Counted from the first letter of the stretch, positions 1-12,294 are shown. The stretch is DNA of 64,000 nucleotides from Siphonodentalium dalli (GCA_032622095.1 CP136062.1:197355887-197419886); one strand, 5' to 3'. The notes: generated by a model not told the origin, from the sequence alone. Translations and numbers: made by a program.

Positions 1-296
1 CCTGTGGATTATCGTCTCCACAACAGTGGCTTGGTCGGATTGAGCGGTGAGTGTGCTATATATAGCCACAAGCTGTTTCAAATGTCGCGCCAGTGTGTGA
101 CCCTTGGGCAAGGTCACGTGCACTGTGCTCGCTTCGTCGTACATATATACGAGAAATAGGGACCTGGTTGTTGGGTATATGTAAGCCGCTCTTGTGAAGA
201 GCCTATAAAATGCTGAAGACTCGGCATTACTCAACAGCTGGGGTAATATTGAGAAGCGCTTATGGCCCTCGCGGGGATAGGAGCTATATAAATACC

Positions 297-326
297 ATTA
301 TTATTATTATTATTATTATTATTACT
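297..326. repeat. (ATT)n microsatellite
   Basis: A run of about nine ATT units. Open frames across it give poly-Ile or poly-Asn and are not genes. The rest of 1-1784 shows no gene or recognisable element. Confidence 0.9.
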
Positions 327-1784
327 TGCCCCAGTCAATGCTGGACGCAAGTAATGTATTCGGTCCGGATCTCTGTTTATCTGTTTATCTGTTTGTCGGT
401 TCTTCCGCGAATATGTTACGTCATACCGGAAGTGCATAATGTAAAGAAAGCACATGCGCTAATATGAAATGGTTGCACCAATTGTAATTTAAATCCACAT
501 GTATACTTAATTTGCATTGAGATCAAGTATAAAAGAAGCGTGCGGAATCGTTTTTTTTTCGCATAGACAATGAGGTGCGAACATATTTCTGGAAACTTTC
601 TTCGAAGTTTCCGAAAGATCCTGGTCCATATAAACCATGCATGTCCGGCCAAACAGTCGAGCGCATGGTTCAATTGAGAAACAATTGCACTGAAAAATGT
701 GAATGTGGAAACATGGATTATTAAAATGCCTTATTAATTAACTGGGAAAACAAACTTTCTCATTCTCAACGCAATAGACATGTTTATGATATGTTCCCGA
801 AGACTGTAGATCAGTCGCTAAGGGCATGTTCACATTCACACATTGTAATAAAAGACTAGCCAATGATCCCATGTCTTTTATTTAATTGTGTCGGTATCTG
901 TCAAACAACTCGTACGCGTAATAGATCAACTGGAGATAAAAGACATATTTTGTCCATACACACAACTATTTCTGCGATGGATGAACTGAAATTCGATATC
1001 TAGATTTGTTATCGATATCTCAAACGAGGGGCCATCACCCGTATGTCAAACTGTTGTTGGCAAGACACCACAAACATGCCAAAGGTGTGATGGGCGCAAG
1101 TATAGGCAGCTCCAATGAGTGCATTCTAGTTTATTATAGTTTGGCATTGACGTCACCATTTATCAAACAAAATTAAAGACCTATTATGTACTTATTACAG
1201 TGAATGAAACTGGAAAGTGAGCACATCGTTACTTTGCCCGCGGACATTCAAGTCTAATATTATTGAAAATTCCAGCCACGCCGATCGTACCATTTGAGAA
1301 AAACACAACGTCGGATTTGCGCAGAATTGTAAATACTGACTTCTTAGTTCCGGAGATCAGAACCCTAATCGCACCAAAAAAACCATGGTGGATGTACCAC
1401 CAAAGTCACATTAAGTCGCATAAGTGATTGCTTATTCACATATATATCAAAATCATGTATCGATACCGTACCATAATATCCATAATATTCTGTTTTCATA
1501 TTCCATGAATTATACACGTATCTAGGCACACTATACATTGTATTCAGTGCTGTGATCCGTAAAACCGTAGACTATGCGCGATGTGCTCCTGGTTGCTTAT
1601 ATAATGTGCATTATATTAGAAAACTTCTCAGTATTACAAATAGATCTCTTTTGAAATCCATGGGCAACACTGGCATTCATTATTCGTTTTGAGCATATCC
1701 ATTGAGTTTGATCAAACTGCATGCATTTCTTTATGTTGGCCAAATGTATGCAACCTCACGATGTATATATTATCTGTCATAGTT
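327..1784. other. Non-coding stretch, nothing recognised
   Basis: AT-rich sequence with only short open frames, none with a recognisable domain or coding-like composition. No long repeat or hairpin was seen. Confidence 0.5.
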
Positions 1785-1882
1785 TTTATTCATATATAGA
1801 TTGCATGTATTTGGGAGCGGGGACATTGTAAGTTGTTAAAACTTGTACCCCTATCCCTTTGTAAATGAATTTACATAAAAAT
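1785..1882 (-). repeat. Dispersed repeat F, copy 1
   Basis: About 95 bp matching the reverse complement of 8815-8911. The shared core includes GGGAGCGGGGACATTG next to AAGTTGTTAAAACTTGTACC. Family unknown; probably the remnant of a non-autonomous transposon. Confidence 0.7.
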
Positions 1883-2239
1883 ATGTTTAAAGTAAAAGTA
1901 AGGTAATGCATTTCATACTGTATTATCCCACCCCACCGTACCTGGTGCTGCGACAACTGAATACACAAAACAACACCTACACAATTGGGTTTTCAAATAA
2001 GGATATAGAGAAAATCTTCTGATAGTTGACGGGATGTCGTCACGTGAAGCGGGAAACACCTGATTTAACACTTTCTATATTCAATGTCCCATTCAGCTAA
2101 GTATACATTGGAACGGTATATTATTATTTTAGAGCGATGTTCAGGCAATCAAAGCAGACAAAAGACCGACGAAATGTGATATACTTTATATATGTATTCT
2201 GAAATGGTTAATGGCGTTTTTTACTAATGTGCAGGGGTA

Positions 2240-2305
2240 GATAGGCTTGAGGCTCCACCACAGTTCAATTCACACCATGTTCTCAGCTTCTTGTGTTTTC
2301 TGATG
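2240..2305 (+). repeat. Dispersed repeat K fragment, copy 1
   Basis: About 60 bp matching the reverse complement of 59930-59990; the shared core is ACCACAGTTCAATTCACACC followed by TTCTCAGCTTC. Origin unknown. Confidence 0.6.
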
Positions 2306-3039
2306 TTCGAACCTATAGTCGGAAGTCCCGATAGATGGTTTATTGTGTGAATATTACCGCTAGTAATATATAGTCACTGTGAGTATACTAGTCGTGTACA
2401 TATGGTTTAGTGTGCATATACGTTGTAAATGGCTATCGGGGAATATTGTCCAGGCAGAAGCTATCAATAATCATATATGCAGGCGGCCATGTCTTCTCCC
2501 AAAATGGCAATTGCCAGAAATTTTATCATCAATTATATTGAGTACAGCAGTATAAATGCATATCTGTACATGATATTGGTATGTACGGCACACTTTATAT
2601 GATTACGTTAATCGATTTCCTTATTTAAACAATTTTGAGATTTTTTTAAAGGAAGGAATAGACAGCAAACTGTTATTTATATGTCACAATGAACATGTAG
2701 GTACTCCGGTGGTAGACTGCTTTACAATAACTGACTATCATGTCACACCAGGTTCTATTGATGTCCAATTTTCAACGAAAAAACATCTATTGATAATATT
2801 CACTTCGTTCGCTACTAGGTAGCACTATTATCATATTAAGTTCAACGAACTACCGTGGTCGTTTGTTGAACGTTTCTGAACATTACATTATGGAACTACT
2901 CTTGAACGAGTATATTTAGCATATAAAGGTTTAACCAGGATAACATGTATAGCCTATGGATGTTGGAATCTCCCTCTCGCTGCTCTCTTTGATTAATATT
3001 CAATCTTTCTTATTTTATCAGTTACAGAACTGCCACTAG

Positions 3040-3310
3040 GGACGTGGCTAGTGGTCCCCCGTTGGGGTGTCCACCTAGAAATTTCCAACCGCACCCCATT
3101 GAACCAGCACAAACTCGCATATTCGCAGAATTTCATTCGCATTTCACCCCCATGTGTTTGAACTTTGCAACTGGTACCTCAAACTTCCAACTGATGGAAA
3201 TTTCCAATCTGACATCCATTCAAACAATGAGAACAATTTCAATCTATATGTGGTGTAAAATGTCCATCTGATGTTGTGTCAATTTCCAACTTGAGAACCC
3301 CACCAACCCC
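3040..3310. repeat. Diverged repeat related to 63.0-63.5 kb
   Basis: Contains AACTGGTACCTCAAACTTCC and several AATTTCCAA motifs. These are the reverse complement of motifs in the tandem block near 63015-63470. The short open frame here is a by-product of this repeat. Confidence 0.4.
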
Positions 3311-3902
3311 CTGTCGCCACGCCACTGGCTGTCGCCGCGAGTTCATAATGGTCATGTACAATGAGTTCAAACTAATCATTTACAGACGCACATTGTTCCG
3401 CCAATGGTAAATTTTAACATGTTTATTCTCCACGGTTATTGGTGATAATTAATCGCAGTTGTGGTTCCAGTATTTTTCTCAGATTTCACTGTGGCACACG
3501 TTAAGTCATCAGCTGAACCATCTTATTATGATTAACTTCGGATAAAACGATTCTTCACAATTACCCTCGTTCATACGAAGAACGTTAATGATCCAGAAAC
3601 TTGAGATAATATTTGCGATTGCATTACGTTTGAATATATCATAGCATAGTGGATTATTACGCCACATGTGGTGTAAGTTTTTTTTTTATTTGTTGATAAT
3701 GTGTGGAGCACTGAGCGAATGCATTGTGCGAGAAGGTTTTTTTGTACCTTGCTCAATCGTACCGATAGAATCACGTAAATACGCTCTTTAAAAAATCGTC
3801 AGTTGTGGGTTGCACCCCACAAGTTACTCAAACAAAAGATCGCATCCCACAAGTATTCATAGGTATCTGCGGTCACCACAAGTATACTCTGGCCAGTGCG
3901 TG

Positions 3903-3923
3903 CGTCCGTCCGTCCGTCCGTCC
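3903..3923. repeat. (GTCC)n microsatellite
   Basis: About five GTCC units directly before a 193-bp tandem duplication. Confidence 0.85.
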
Positions 3924-4309
3924 GAGATTGGGTACCTTCATGGTGTAATCAACTCCTCATACAGTTTTAAACGTAGAGATTTGAAACTCTGGGATATTGT
4001 TCCTAACATGTTGGTGATTTGCAACATCTATATAGCTAATCAAAAATATAATATTTTCCATATTTTTTGGGGGGGTTTTCGACTTAGAAAATTTGGAAAA
4101 AATTTGCCTTTTGGATGAGATTGGGTACCTTCATGGTGTAATCAACTCCTCCTACAGTTTTAAATGTAGAGATTTGAAACTCTGGGATATTGTTCCTAAC
4201 ATGTTGGTGATTTGCAACATCTATATAGCTAATATTTTTTTTATGGAGTTATTAACCCTTTTCGACTTAATTTTAATTTTAATTTCTTTAACAAAGCGGC
4301 ATCGACTTG
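3924..4309 (+). repeat. 193-bp tandem duplication
   Basis: Two head-to-tail units begin with GAGATTGGGTACC at 3924 and 4117. The first about 110 bp of the units differ at only a few positions; the tails diverge into T-rich sequence. Both units stay open in one frame and would encode near-identical peptides (LKLWDIVPNMLVICN), but no domain is recognised and the open reading follows from the repeat. Confidence 0.8.
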
Positions 4310-4523
4310 CCATGTTGTCGGGGACACTGTGGTCTGCTGACCTTTTATTTAAACAAATAACGACACGATCATCATAGTAGAGGTCTGTTCTATCAATTAT
4401 ATATGCGCCGAGTTCACTTGGTGCAAATCAAACGGCGATAAATATTTTCGTGTGCCAGAAGGACTCCTTAAAGTTGTGAATAAGATGAATATTTATTAGA
4501 TGTTATTTAACAAGTCAATCAAA

Positions 4524-4575
4524 TAATATTATTCATTAGTTAGCGCCTATATTAGCGCTAACTAATGAATAATAT
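4524..4575. repeat. Perfect 22-bp-arm hairpin
   Basis: Arms 4524-4545 and 4554-4575 are exact reverse complements around an 8-base loop, with an AT-rich palindromic run just downstream. No function can be assigned. Confidence 0.85.
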
Positions 4576-4967
4576 TTTATATTATAATTATAATATAATT
4601 TATATTTATGGCTAATTAATATGATCTTGGTGGCGTTACCATTTCTGACTATGAGTTTCTTGTATTCACCTTGTTGGTTATTTATTGAAATCCCGGAGTG
4701 CAATGGGACATATTACTATAACATGGTTTGAGACGACTTCTGGTAATTGCGCTCCATTATGGAGCTAGGCTTGATGCTCTGAGAAAATGTCGCTTGCCTT
4801 GGTCTTGGCGGAGCAGACTAACACGTGCGATGATCGATGTGAGCGAGGTGATGGCGCCTTCGATCGAGCTGTTAAGAATAATGTCCATGTGAAATTCACT
4901 TTCGTTCACGTGACGTCAGTTGCACTCTCTTATGCGATGATTTAATTGAAGACACAACGAGCACCTG

Positions 4968-5162
4968 TTACGACAAGCCTTGTCCTCTTCGCATACGTGA
5001 TTTGGGGAAATGCGTTGGTAAACAATTCTTGAAATCAATCTTGGTAGGATCAGAATAGAAGCAAACTGGCTGTCCGTCTATTTGTATGACAAATGGAATC
5101 TCACCAGAGTCACGGATACAGCTGAATATATCGCACACTATCGACAATAATGAATGAACCAT
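4968..5162 (-). CDS. Possible short ORF or exon, unrecognised
   Basis: A 64-codon ATG-to-stop frame on the minus strand. I do not recognise the product. The middle (IPFVIQIDGQPVCFY, then KNCLPTHFPKSRMRRG) looks more protein-like than the surrounding chance frames, without AT-driven low complexity. There is no signal peptide, transmembrane segment or known motif, and no neighbouring exon or clear splice site supports it. It could be a small protein, a relic exon or chance. Confidence 0.2.
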   Translation of the reverse strand: MVHSLLSIVCDIFSCIRDSGEIPFVIQIDGQPVCFYSDPTKIDFKNCLPTHFPKSRMRRGQGLS

Positions 5163-8100
5163 TGTTTGTAGTCTATAAATTTATATATTTGCATAGCTAA
5201 AGTACCACTGTCACCTGCTACCCTTGTCTACCCGGTACTGTACAAATAAATGCCATCATGTATACCACGCCTTTAACTGCCCAGTCTCCGGATAAATCAT
5301 GATTGTGTCGTGCGAATATTTTAAATAGTAAACTACATGTACCAAGTGGTAGCAACAATACCTGATACGCTTAAAACAGTCGTTATCGGTTATCGCTTAG
5401 TTGTGTTTCTTCTAATATATCACCACTTTACATGGGTTTATGTCATTAAAATGTTATTTTGGTTTTAAGTGTGTCGTGTAATAAACATATTATCACTGCA
5501 GTGAATTTATCTGGTCGTCGCGCCACGTCTCGTTGTGCACAGAGATCAGAAGGCTGAATCAAACTCTCCGCCTGTGCCATCTCATTTGATCCCGCGATCT
5601 GACCTCTTTGATTCGACATACTGTACTACAGCCAGATCAACTTCACTGTAATGATATGTTAGAGCCTCTGGTCCAGTGCGATATGCAAATTGCTTCACAT
5701 GACGTTACTGTGTGTTATATGATTTACATTGTAGACACCAACTCTTCGTCCAAACAACATCAAAGTATATATGACTATCAAGAACTTGGAATGTCTTCCC
5801 ATGGTATCTGCATGATAGTCATCTAACATGAAACTGAATATAAAATGTAAATTGTTCAAGTCACTCAAGGCGTTCGCACTGTGATCAGAAATGTATTGAA
5901 ACTTCGACGGTCAAACAACAAATAACAACTTAATTGGGCGAATGTAACCGTATCGGCGTATATCACATTAAAATATGTCTGCTTCTCGATATGTCAAAAC
6001 TTTACGCAATCCCGTGCATGATTGCCAGAACAGTTATGTTCGTGTTGCGGTCTGCGTGTTATTGGTGTATGACAAGGGTGACCCAATTGGCATTTGACCT
6101 ATCACCGAACAGGATGTAGTGTAACACAGGCGGGATATGTACATATAACAATTAAAACGCAGTGTCTTCAACATGGCTAGGTTTGTTCTCTTCTCTCTCA
6201 CTATATGGTGTGAATTGACTTAGTTCAAGTTTAACTGAGTTTTGATGCTCGGTGCCCTGTAATAGAATAACCATATCTTCAAAATATATAGTTGTGAACG
6301 CTATATCACGTCGGGCATTCTACTCAAAAAACATGCCCATGTGTATACTAGTCCATATCCACCCATGCAAAGAGCACTCAATGTAAATACATTATATTTT
6401 GAGGTATTTTCCACCGGCAGTGAGAATTGTGGAATAATTTCTAATATCATATATGCACGATTAAACCTCAGTTCCACACAGTACTGAACAAAATACTGAA
6501 ATTAAACCAAAAAGTTCACCAGTCCTCATTTAGCGCTCGTTCACATATACGCTGGCAATCGAATATAGGATTGTAGTGAGTTAGCATATCAACGAAAAAC
6601 AACTTCTAAAATGCACATATATAGCTAACAGTTTACAACATGTGCTGTGAGATTAATATAATTCCTTAAATGTGTATTCAAATGACATGAGTTTGACCGA
6701 AATTATTCTGTTATATTTGACAGGAATAAATCCTGCAATAACTCGTGACATTTCATCGCTCTAATATTCAAAAAGAAAAGAAAAGAAAAAAACAATATAA
6801 AAGACACATATTCTGTATGTCCAAAACTTATCAATGAAGAGTCTGCAACATATATCCGTCTATGACGAATTTCACGTCAGACAATTTTTTCAGCTGTATC
6901 AACTACACGTAGGAGTGAAATTTAGGACTACATGTATTTTCGTGTGGAAATGCGAAATGTTCGGTAATTCACAACTCTCTCTCTATATATGTAAATATAT
7001 ATTATATATTTGCTGTGGCTCAGACTTTTATAACGTAGAATATTTATACACGTCTAGAGTTCCAGAATGTCGCACGTCATTTTGCAGCAGATGCAGACCA
7101 GAATACGGCAGACATAATTTTCCCCATCACGTGGACTGCCATAATTATGAAGACATGCAGCATGGGTTTACTATAATTTCAGCCCTATACACATGAAATC
7201 GTTGGAAAGCAGAAACGCCACAAACTCCATAGTAAATTCGATTATCGCATCCTTAAATGCAAGAGACCGTTACACGCAATTATCCCCATTGGTAGGGATG
7301 ACTGCGAACGTATATGATAAGATTTATGAGGTTCAATAAAGTATCAGGTCATTATTCGAAAATGTGTTCCATTTTATAAAATTTGACAGAATTTGCTAGA
7401 AAAAAATGTAGGATGAAATTAAATCTGCGATTCGATAAAGCCCACTCCATGTTCCATTTAGAATACTCAATTCCAGAATTATTCCGCAGATCTGCTAACG
7501 CATTAGAGCGTATGACGATCATGTCGTCCGCCTCAAGTTGCTATGTTTTAACGCCCAATACCATCGAATTTATTTCATTTGAAAAAAAAAGTGCGACAAG
7601 AAATGTTCTAGCGGCCCCGAGCTATGAGTATGATTGAAAATGACGTGAGCTATTCTGTGACGTTAATGGGGGGCATTTTTGTCATGCATCCTGTAATGTG
7701 ATAATAATTGGCCAAGCCGTGGATGGTCGCCATCGCTGTTGTCAGCGCTTCTGGCCATTTTTCAATTGGTAAAACGAGACGAGGGAATTTATGGTCACTA
7801 ATTGAAGTAACCAAGGATGCATTCTGAGCATTTCCCGTGCGAGTTGCCCATTATACTGATCGTGAACAGTGTTCTGTCCCGGGAAAACGGACAGCTCGGT
7901 GAGAATTTGTAACCCGGAGTCTATCGATTACAGCAAGTCATCAAGTTGTATAAAAGACTAACTGAACACGAGGTCGCATGTACCATTAGCGATTCAGAAC
8001 CTTAGGACTACGTATAGCGAAGCACGGGTCCATATTACATGTATGGGTTAAACATATTGTATTAACAAAAAGTATTACATGCAAATTAGTGATGGATGAG

Positions 8101-8472
8101 AGGACAAGTGAGAATCATTAATGTATATTTACATACTAAGTGTTGTCATCACTAAATCCAGCATTCTGATTGGTCGGCGCCCACGTGGCTAGTTGCAGTT
8201 ATTTCTCGGTGAATGCGCAACGGCTCAATAACACCAAGCTCATAACAACATCGATACGTCATTGGGTTTGGAAAGACGAACGCGTAATGTTTTGGGCGCA
8301 TTTGGAGTCGCGCAGGATTGACTTAATACATCATCGGGTTTCAATTTGAAGAGAAATTGTTCCTATTAACTTTTGCCAAGGGTGCTATTGGGTATTTTGG
8401 GCTGTTTTTGTCACGATACACTTTTCGATTTAATACATTTACAAAAGTGGCTTTTTCGCTAAATGTCTATAA
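5163..8472. other. Non-coding stretch, nothing firmly recognised
   Basis: Only short open frames without domains. An A-rich tract lies near 6770-6800. A short segment near 6090-6135 (CACCGAACAGGAT-TAGTGTAACAC) recurs near 30950, suggesting a small dispersed repeat. Confidence 0.4.
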
Positions 8473-8638
8473 ATATAAAGATTAACTGTCATGTGGACTA
8501 TTTTTATGGAGATGTAACCGTGAGGTAAGTGGTCATAACTTGTATGTAAAACCTTTCGGGTTTTACACAAGTTATCTCCAATTACCTCACGGTTACATCT
8601 CCATAAAAACAGTCCACATGCCAGTTAATCCTTATATA
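8473..8638. mobile_element. Fold-back MITE-like hairpin
   Basis: An almost continuous inverted repeat of about 80-bp arms centred near 8555 (loop TTTC between AAAACC and GGTTTT). The arms contain GGAGATGTAACCGTGAGGTAA and its reverse complement in 20-base blocks. Non-coding. Resembles a small palindromic non-autonomous DNA transposon; no target duplication identified. Confidence 0.75.
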
Positions 8639-8814
8639 TAACCTAATCTTCCAATAAACTTTGTTTCGCTGAACACATTAACATTGATAGGTCATCACGT
8701 AATGCATTATATTTTATTTCCAATCTTTAAACAGATCACACAAATTCATACAGAAAGATGTAAAATATACCTAATTGAAATGATTATAATCGGGGAATAA
8801 ACTTTACTTTAAAC

Positions 8815-8911
8815 ATTTTTTATTGTAAATTCATTTACAACGGGATTGGGGTACAAGTTTTAACAACTTACAATGTCCCCGCTCCCAGATACAATCTATA
8901 TATGAATTTAA
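8815..8911 (+). repeat. Dispersed repeat F, copy 2
   Basis: Reverse complement of 1785-1882 with a few mismatches, ending in a conserved AATCTATATATGAAT-like block. Confidence 0.7.
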
Positions 8912-9138
8912 ACAAGATGACGGAGGGAATAAACGACAAACCTGAGGTATTATGTTAAGTTCGTTTCCCACCCATTACTAAAACATATACCATGCATGTT
9001 TAGTCACACTCACACCATATAATGGCGACCAAAATTTATAAAGTTGGAACTTAATTTTACTGCAAATGTTGTTATATTATAGCTACATGTATGCAAGATT
9101 TCTTTATAAATCCAAGGAGGTGCATGGGACTACAAGGT

Positions 9139-9537
9139 TTAACCCTTTACCCAACAGAACGGCCCTGTGCCAATGCATTCTCTTATATATGCGAGTCGAC
9201 CATAGGTCGCCTCGCATATATAAGAGAATGCATTGGCTTAACACATTAAAAATTATAAAATTGTTAAAGAATGTAAGAAAAAATGGTAAAAAGTGTTAAA
9301 AAAAGATTTTTTTAGGCCAATGCATTCTCTTATATATGCGAGGCGACCTATGGTCGACTCGCATATATAAGAGAATGCATTGGCACAGGGCATACCTGTA
9401 ACCATCACAATGTGGTCAATGAGCCGGTTCCAATGATATCCATATTTGTGTGGTTTTATTGAGACAGACCCAAGATAATTTAGGCTGTTGCAGCTTTATT
9501 TGGCCGTTTTTGGCCGGTTTGTTGGGTAAAGGGTTAA
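9139..9537 (+). mobile_element. TTAA-flanked piggyBac-type MITE carrying a hairpin cassette
   Basis: Bounded by TTAA at 9139-9142 and 9534-9537. Just inside are inverted CCCTTTACCCAACA termini. TTAA duplication with CCC-starting ends is typical of piggyBac-superfamily elements. There is no transposase, so it would need one in trans. A 228-bp cassette with two long palindromes (9163-9390) sits right behind the left terminus. An inverted sister copy lies at 34753-35156. Confidence 0.75.
9163..9390. repeat. Hairpin cassette, copy 1
   Basis: Starts CCCTGTGCCAATGCATT and ends with its reverse complement. Each end is itself a palindrome of about 70 bp (9169-9237 and 9315-9386) with arms built from GCATTCTCTTATATATGCGA and a short TCGACC/GGTCG tip. 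The middle is AT-rich with TTCTTACATTCTTTAACAAT-like repeats. The same cassette occurs in at least eight places in this window. Confidence 0.85.
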
Positions 9538-10492
9538 AGTGATTTGAAACAATTAGATGCGTCTCACAGAAAGTAAACTTGCTCAAAGAAGGTATTTCAA
9601 TAAATTGTGTGTATCAAAATTGCCAGAATACAACTACTCCATTCTTTGATATCAACGACGAAAGCGTTGACGAAACCATTCTCGTGTGTTTATCGGTGAA
9701 ATATTCGGGACGAATGAAGGAATATTTGTTTTCATTTCTGCGAAGTTCAGACACCGTGATCTAGGAAATGGCACATCCGATGTTGTCGAATATTTTGACA
9801 ATAATCTGAATGGTGCATTCTGCAAATTAAAATATCAGTTTGAAGTAGCGAAATAAAAGCACTTAATATGTCTTTAAGCGGTATATCTAATCCGTTGAGC
9901 ATTGGTGATGTAAGGACATGGACAGAACTAAAACAAACACCGATAACCGATATGAGAAATGCACAAAAACTCGGCGTCGTGGGTCATATATCTATCGAGC
10001 TTACGATGGATGTCATCTGCTTCACACACAAATAGAATATAGAAATGGTACAATAACAACAGAGTCAAAAATTCACTAAATGCGATTCTCGAGGGACTTT
10101 CCACAAGGAGCCATGTATGCGACGGTATAAACGTTATAAACGTTGCTAACTGTGACGTAAAGAGAATGTATTGATATCGTGATGTCAAATTTTCTGTCTA
10201 TAGCGCATGAAATAAATATACAGTCGCACTGGTGTTGTCTGGGTTGGTGCTACCGTACTCGAGCAGTAACTGTTGGCCCAAGGATCCCACTTGAGCCTTC
10301 GTGTTTCGTGGTATCCTTACGTCATCTGATCTCATGTGATAACCGTTACCTCAAGCCAAATACGGCTCTATGTGGCTTGGCGACCCGCTGCTGATGAACG
10401 ATCAATACGGATTTGAATGCATTCGTCAAATAACATCTTTCCGAAGACAGATACAATGCAATTTATATCTCACCAAGTTTGCTCTCTTTTTC
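9538..10492. other. Upstream region of the amine receptor
   Basis: No supported gene. It probably holds the receptor's 5' intron and upstream regulatory DNA, because a splice acceptor-like sequence ends at 10494. No TATA box or CpG cluster can be assigned with confidence. Confidence 0.35.
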
Positions 10493-10494
10493 AG
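10479..10494 (+). promoter_or_regulatory. Likely 3' splice acceptor in the receptor 5' UTR
   Basis: A pyrimidine tract (TTGCTCTCTTTTTCAG) ends in AG 45 bases before the receptor ATG. This suggests a 5' UTR intron with the whole coding region in the following exon. Inferred from consensus only. Confidence 0.45.
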
Positions 10495-10539
10495 ACTACT
10501 AGCTCCAGATAACAACCAAGCTTAACTGTCCACTCCAGA

Positions 10540-12294
10540 ATGACGAACTACGACAACAGGGAGATTCATGTTGACGACGATGGGAACCTGAGCGCTACAA
10601 TGCAGATAATAGAGGATGCACTCCGTATATTGGACAACATTTCCTCTCAAAACTGCAGTACGTGTATTACAAACTCTACCGCCGAAGAATGGCCGGCTGG
10701 GCTTCCTAGTGGTTACACGTGGGTCCATATAATTCTGGTGGCCATTCTCGTTGCTGCGATTATTATCCTCATCGTCATAGGAAACATGCTTGTGATAGTT
10801 GCCGTAGCAACGGACAGGAACCTAAAATCGTGTCAAAACTGGTTCATCGGATCGCTGGCGGTAGCCGACATGCTTCTTGGTGCGCTCATTATTCCATTGT
10901 CGTTAGCCAATGAGCTCATGGGTTACTGGGTGTTCGGCGCGTTTGTGTGTGACTTGTGGCTTGCCACGGATGTCCTTTTGTGTACGGCATCCATTATGAG
11001 TCTTTGTCTGATCAGCCTTGATAGGTACTGGTCTATAACACGGGCAATGCATTATGCTCAGCATAGAACACCAAGAAGGGCTGCAACTCTAATTGCAATT
11101 GTGTGGATTTTGTCGGCAGTGATTTGCTTGCCTCCCCTAATAGGTTGGAAGCTTCCAAGGCCCGAAAAGGTATACTATGAGTGCTTGTTGAGCGAAAATA
11201 TAGGATATGTTCTGTATTCATCGGTCGGTTCGTTCTTTGTGCCCTTGTTTATAATGCTGTTCGTTTATTTCAAAATATACCTTGCCGCGCGAGAAAGGGC
11301 AAGGAGATCTGCTCCGAAGAATCCACTAATCAAAGCGGAGAACCAGAAGGAGAAATCTTCGTCTTCAACAACAAGCTTTAATACGCCACCGAAAAATGCA
11401 AAGCCCACCAACACCAAACTCAAAGATATTGATAGCGTATCTTTTAACTCGGACGATGAGAGCTGTTGGCCCGTTGTTGCCGATATGAAAACTGCGACGG
11501 AGATACTAAGTGATAATCCAACAAAATATGCCGACGAGAGTAGTAAGCTGTTACAAACTGATTCTGAGTCTGCAGACTGTCAGAAAAGATTGCTTCAGGT
11601 AACCACGGCAACGGAAAGTGAGTCAACTGACGTTTGTGATCACCAACCAATCGCGTGCAGGCAAATTGTCATTATTACTGATACTGATTCGTCGATGCAG
11701 TCACCAAAACACACGCACCATGGTGTAAATTCCGACGAGTCGAGAACCCCACTAATGACCAACTGCAGTGAGACACAAAGGGCCAATGGTTCGCTGCACG
11801 AAAACTCCACCCGCAATCACCAACAGAAGCAGACGTCATGCAATGCAAGTCCACCAAAACGCATGACAACGGAAGTAAAGCCAATCAAACATTTGTTGAA
11901 GGTTTCAAATTTACAAAAAATAAAGAACAGTCTCCACAAGGACCACGTTCATAAACCAAAATCCAAAAAAGAGAAAGGATGGAAATCGTCGTCGATAAAA
12001 GAAGCGGAACGTCAGAAACGGAAACTAGCAAAAGCTCGAGAAAGACGTGCTACTTTAGTGCTCGGTATTGTAGTCATAACGTTCACTGCTTGTTGGCTAC
12101 CGTTCTTTACGCTTTACGTTGTGTCTGCTTTTTGTGCGAACTGCATTCCCCGCATGGTGTTTACATTCTTTTTCTGGATAGGATACTGTAACTCAGCACT
12201 CAACCCTGTCATATACACTATCTTCAACCGAGACTTCAAACAAGCATTCCATAGGATAGTGTTTAAGAAGTTATTCGTTTGCGGCAAACCATGA
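10540..12294 (+). CDS. Alpha2-adrenergic/octopamine-like biogenic amine GPCR
   Basis: A 584-residue class A GPCR, apparently complete in one exon. Residues 1-58 are extracellular with four N-glycosylation sequons (N16, N33, N38, N45). Seven membrane segments follow, with N82 (1.50), D110 (2.50), C137 and C215 for the extracellular disulfide, the amine-binding D144 (3.32), DRY at 161-163, W189 (4.50), TM5 serines S227, S228 and S231, CWLPFF around W519 and NPVIY at 555-559. TM3 (LCLISLDRYWSIT), TM7 (FFFWIGYCNS) and the helix 8 region (NRDFKQAFHRI) look closest to alpha2-adrenergic receptors and their invertebrate octopamine/tyramine relatives. The third intracellular loop is about 250 residues, Ser/Thr-rich then Lys-rich, as in many Gi-coupled amine receptors. 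The short tail ends in a possible palmitoylated Cys581. The exact ligand (noradrenaline, octopamine, tyramine or another amine) cannot be fixed from sequence. The start is the first ATG of the frame after the acceptor. Confidence 0.93.
   Translation: MTNYDNREIHVDDDGNLSATMQIIEDALRILDNISSQNCSTCITNSTAEEWPAGLPSGYTWVHIILVAILVAAIIILIVIGNMLVIVAVATDRNLKSCQNWFIGSLAVADMLLGALIIPLSLANELMGYWVFGAFVCDLWLATDVLLCTASIMSLCLISLDRYWSITRAMHYAQHRTPRRAATLIAIVWILSAVICLPPLIGWKLPRPEKVYYECLLSENIGYVLYSSVGSFFVPLFIMLFVYFKIYLAARERARRSAPKNPLIKAENQKEKSSSSTTSFNTPPKNAKPTNTKLKDIDSVSFNSDDESCWPVVADMKTATEILSDNPTKYADESSKLLQTDSESADCQKRLLQVTTATESESTDVCDHQPIACRQIVIITDTDSSMQSPKHTHHGVNSDESRTPLMTNCSETQRANGSLHENSTRNHQQKQTSCNASPPKRMTTEVKPIKHLLKVSNLQKIKNSLHKDHVHKPKSKKEKGWKSSSIKEAERQKRKLAKARERRATLVLGIVVITFTACWLPFFTLYVVSAFCANCIPRMVFTFFFWIGYCNSALNPVIYTIFNRDFKQAFHRIVFKKLFVCGKP

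Noticed and set aside
9066-9299. Short frames repeating CILLYMRVD and FSYICEST peptides here and at 14.5, 14.8, 16.9, 34.9, 35.9 and 38.2 kb, as a protein family
   Set aside because: They are translations of the palindromic cassette ends. The two peptide types are opposite strands of the same hairpin.
9163-9390. CRISPR-like spaced palindromes
   Set aside because: The repeats are paired inverted ends of a transposon-like cassette, not a regular array of short repeats with unique spacers, and the genome is eukaryotic.
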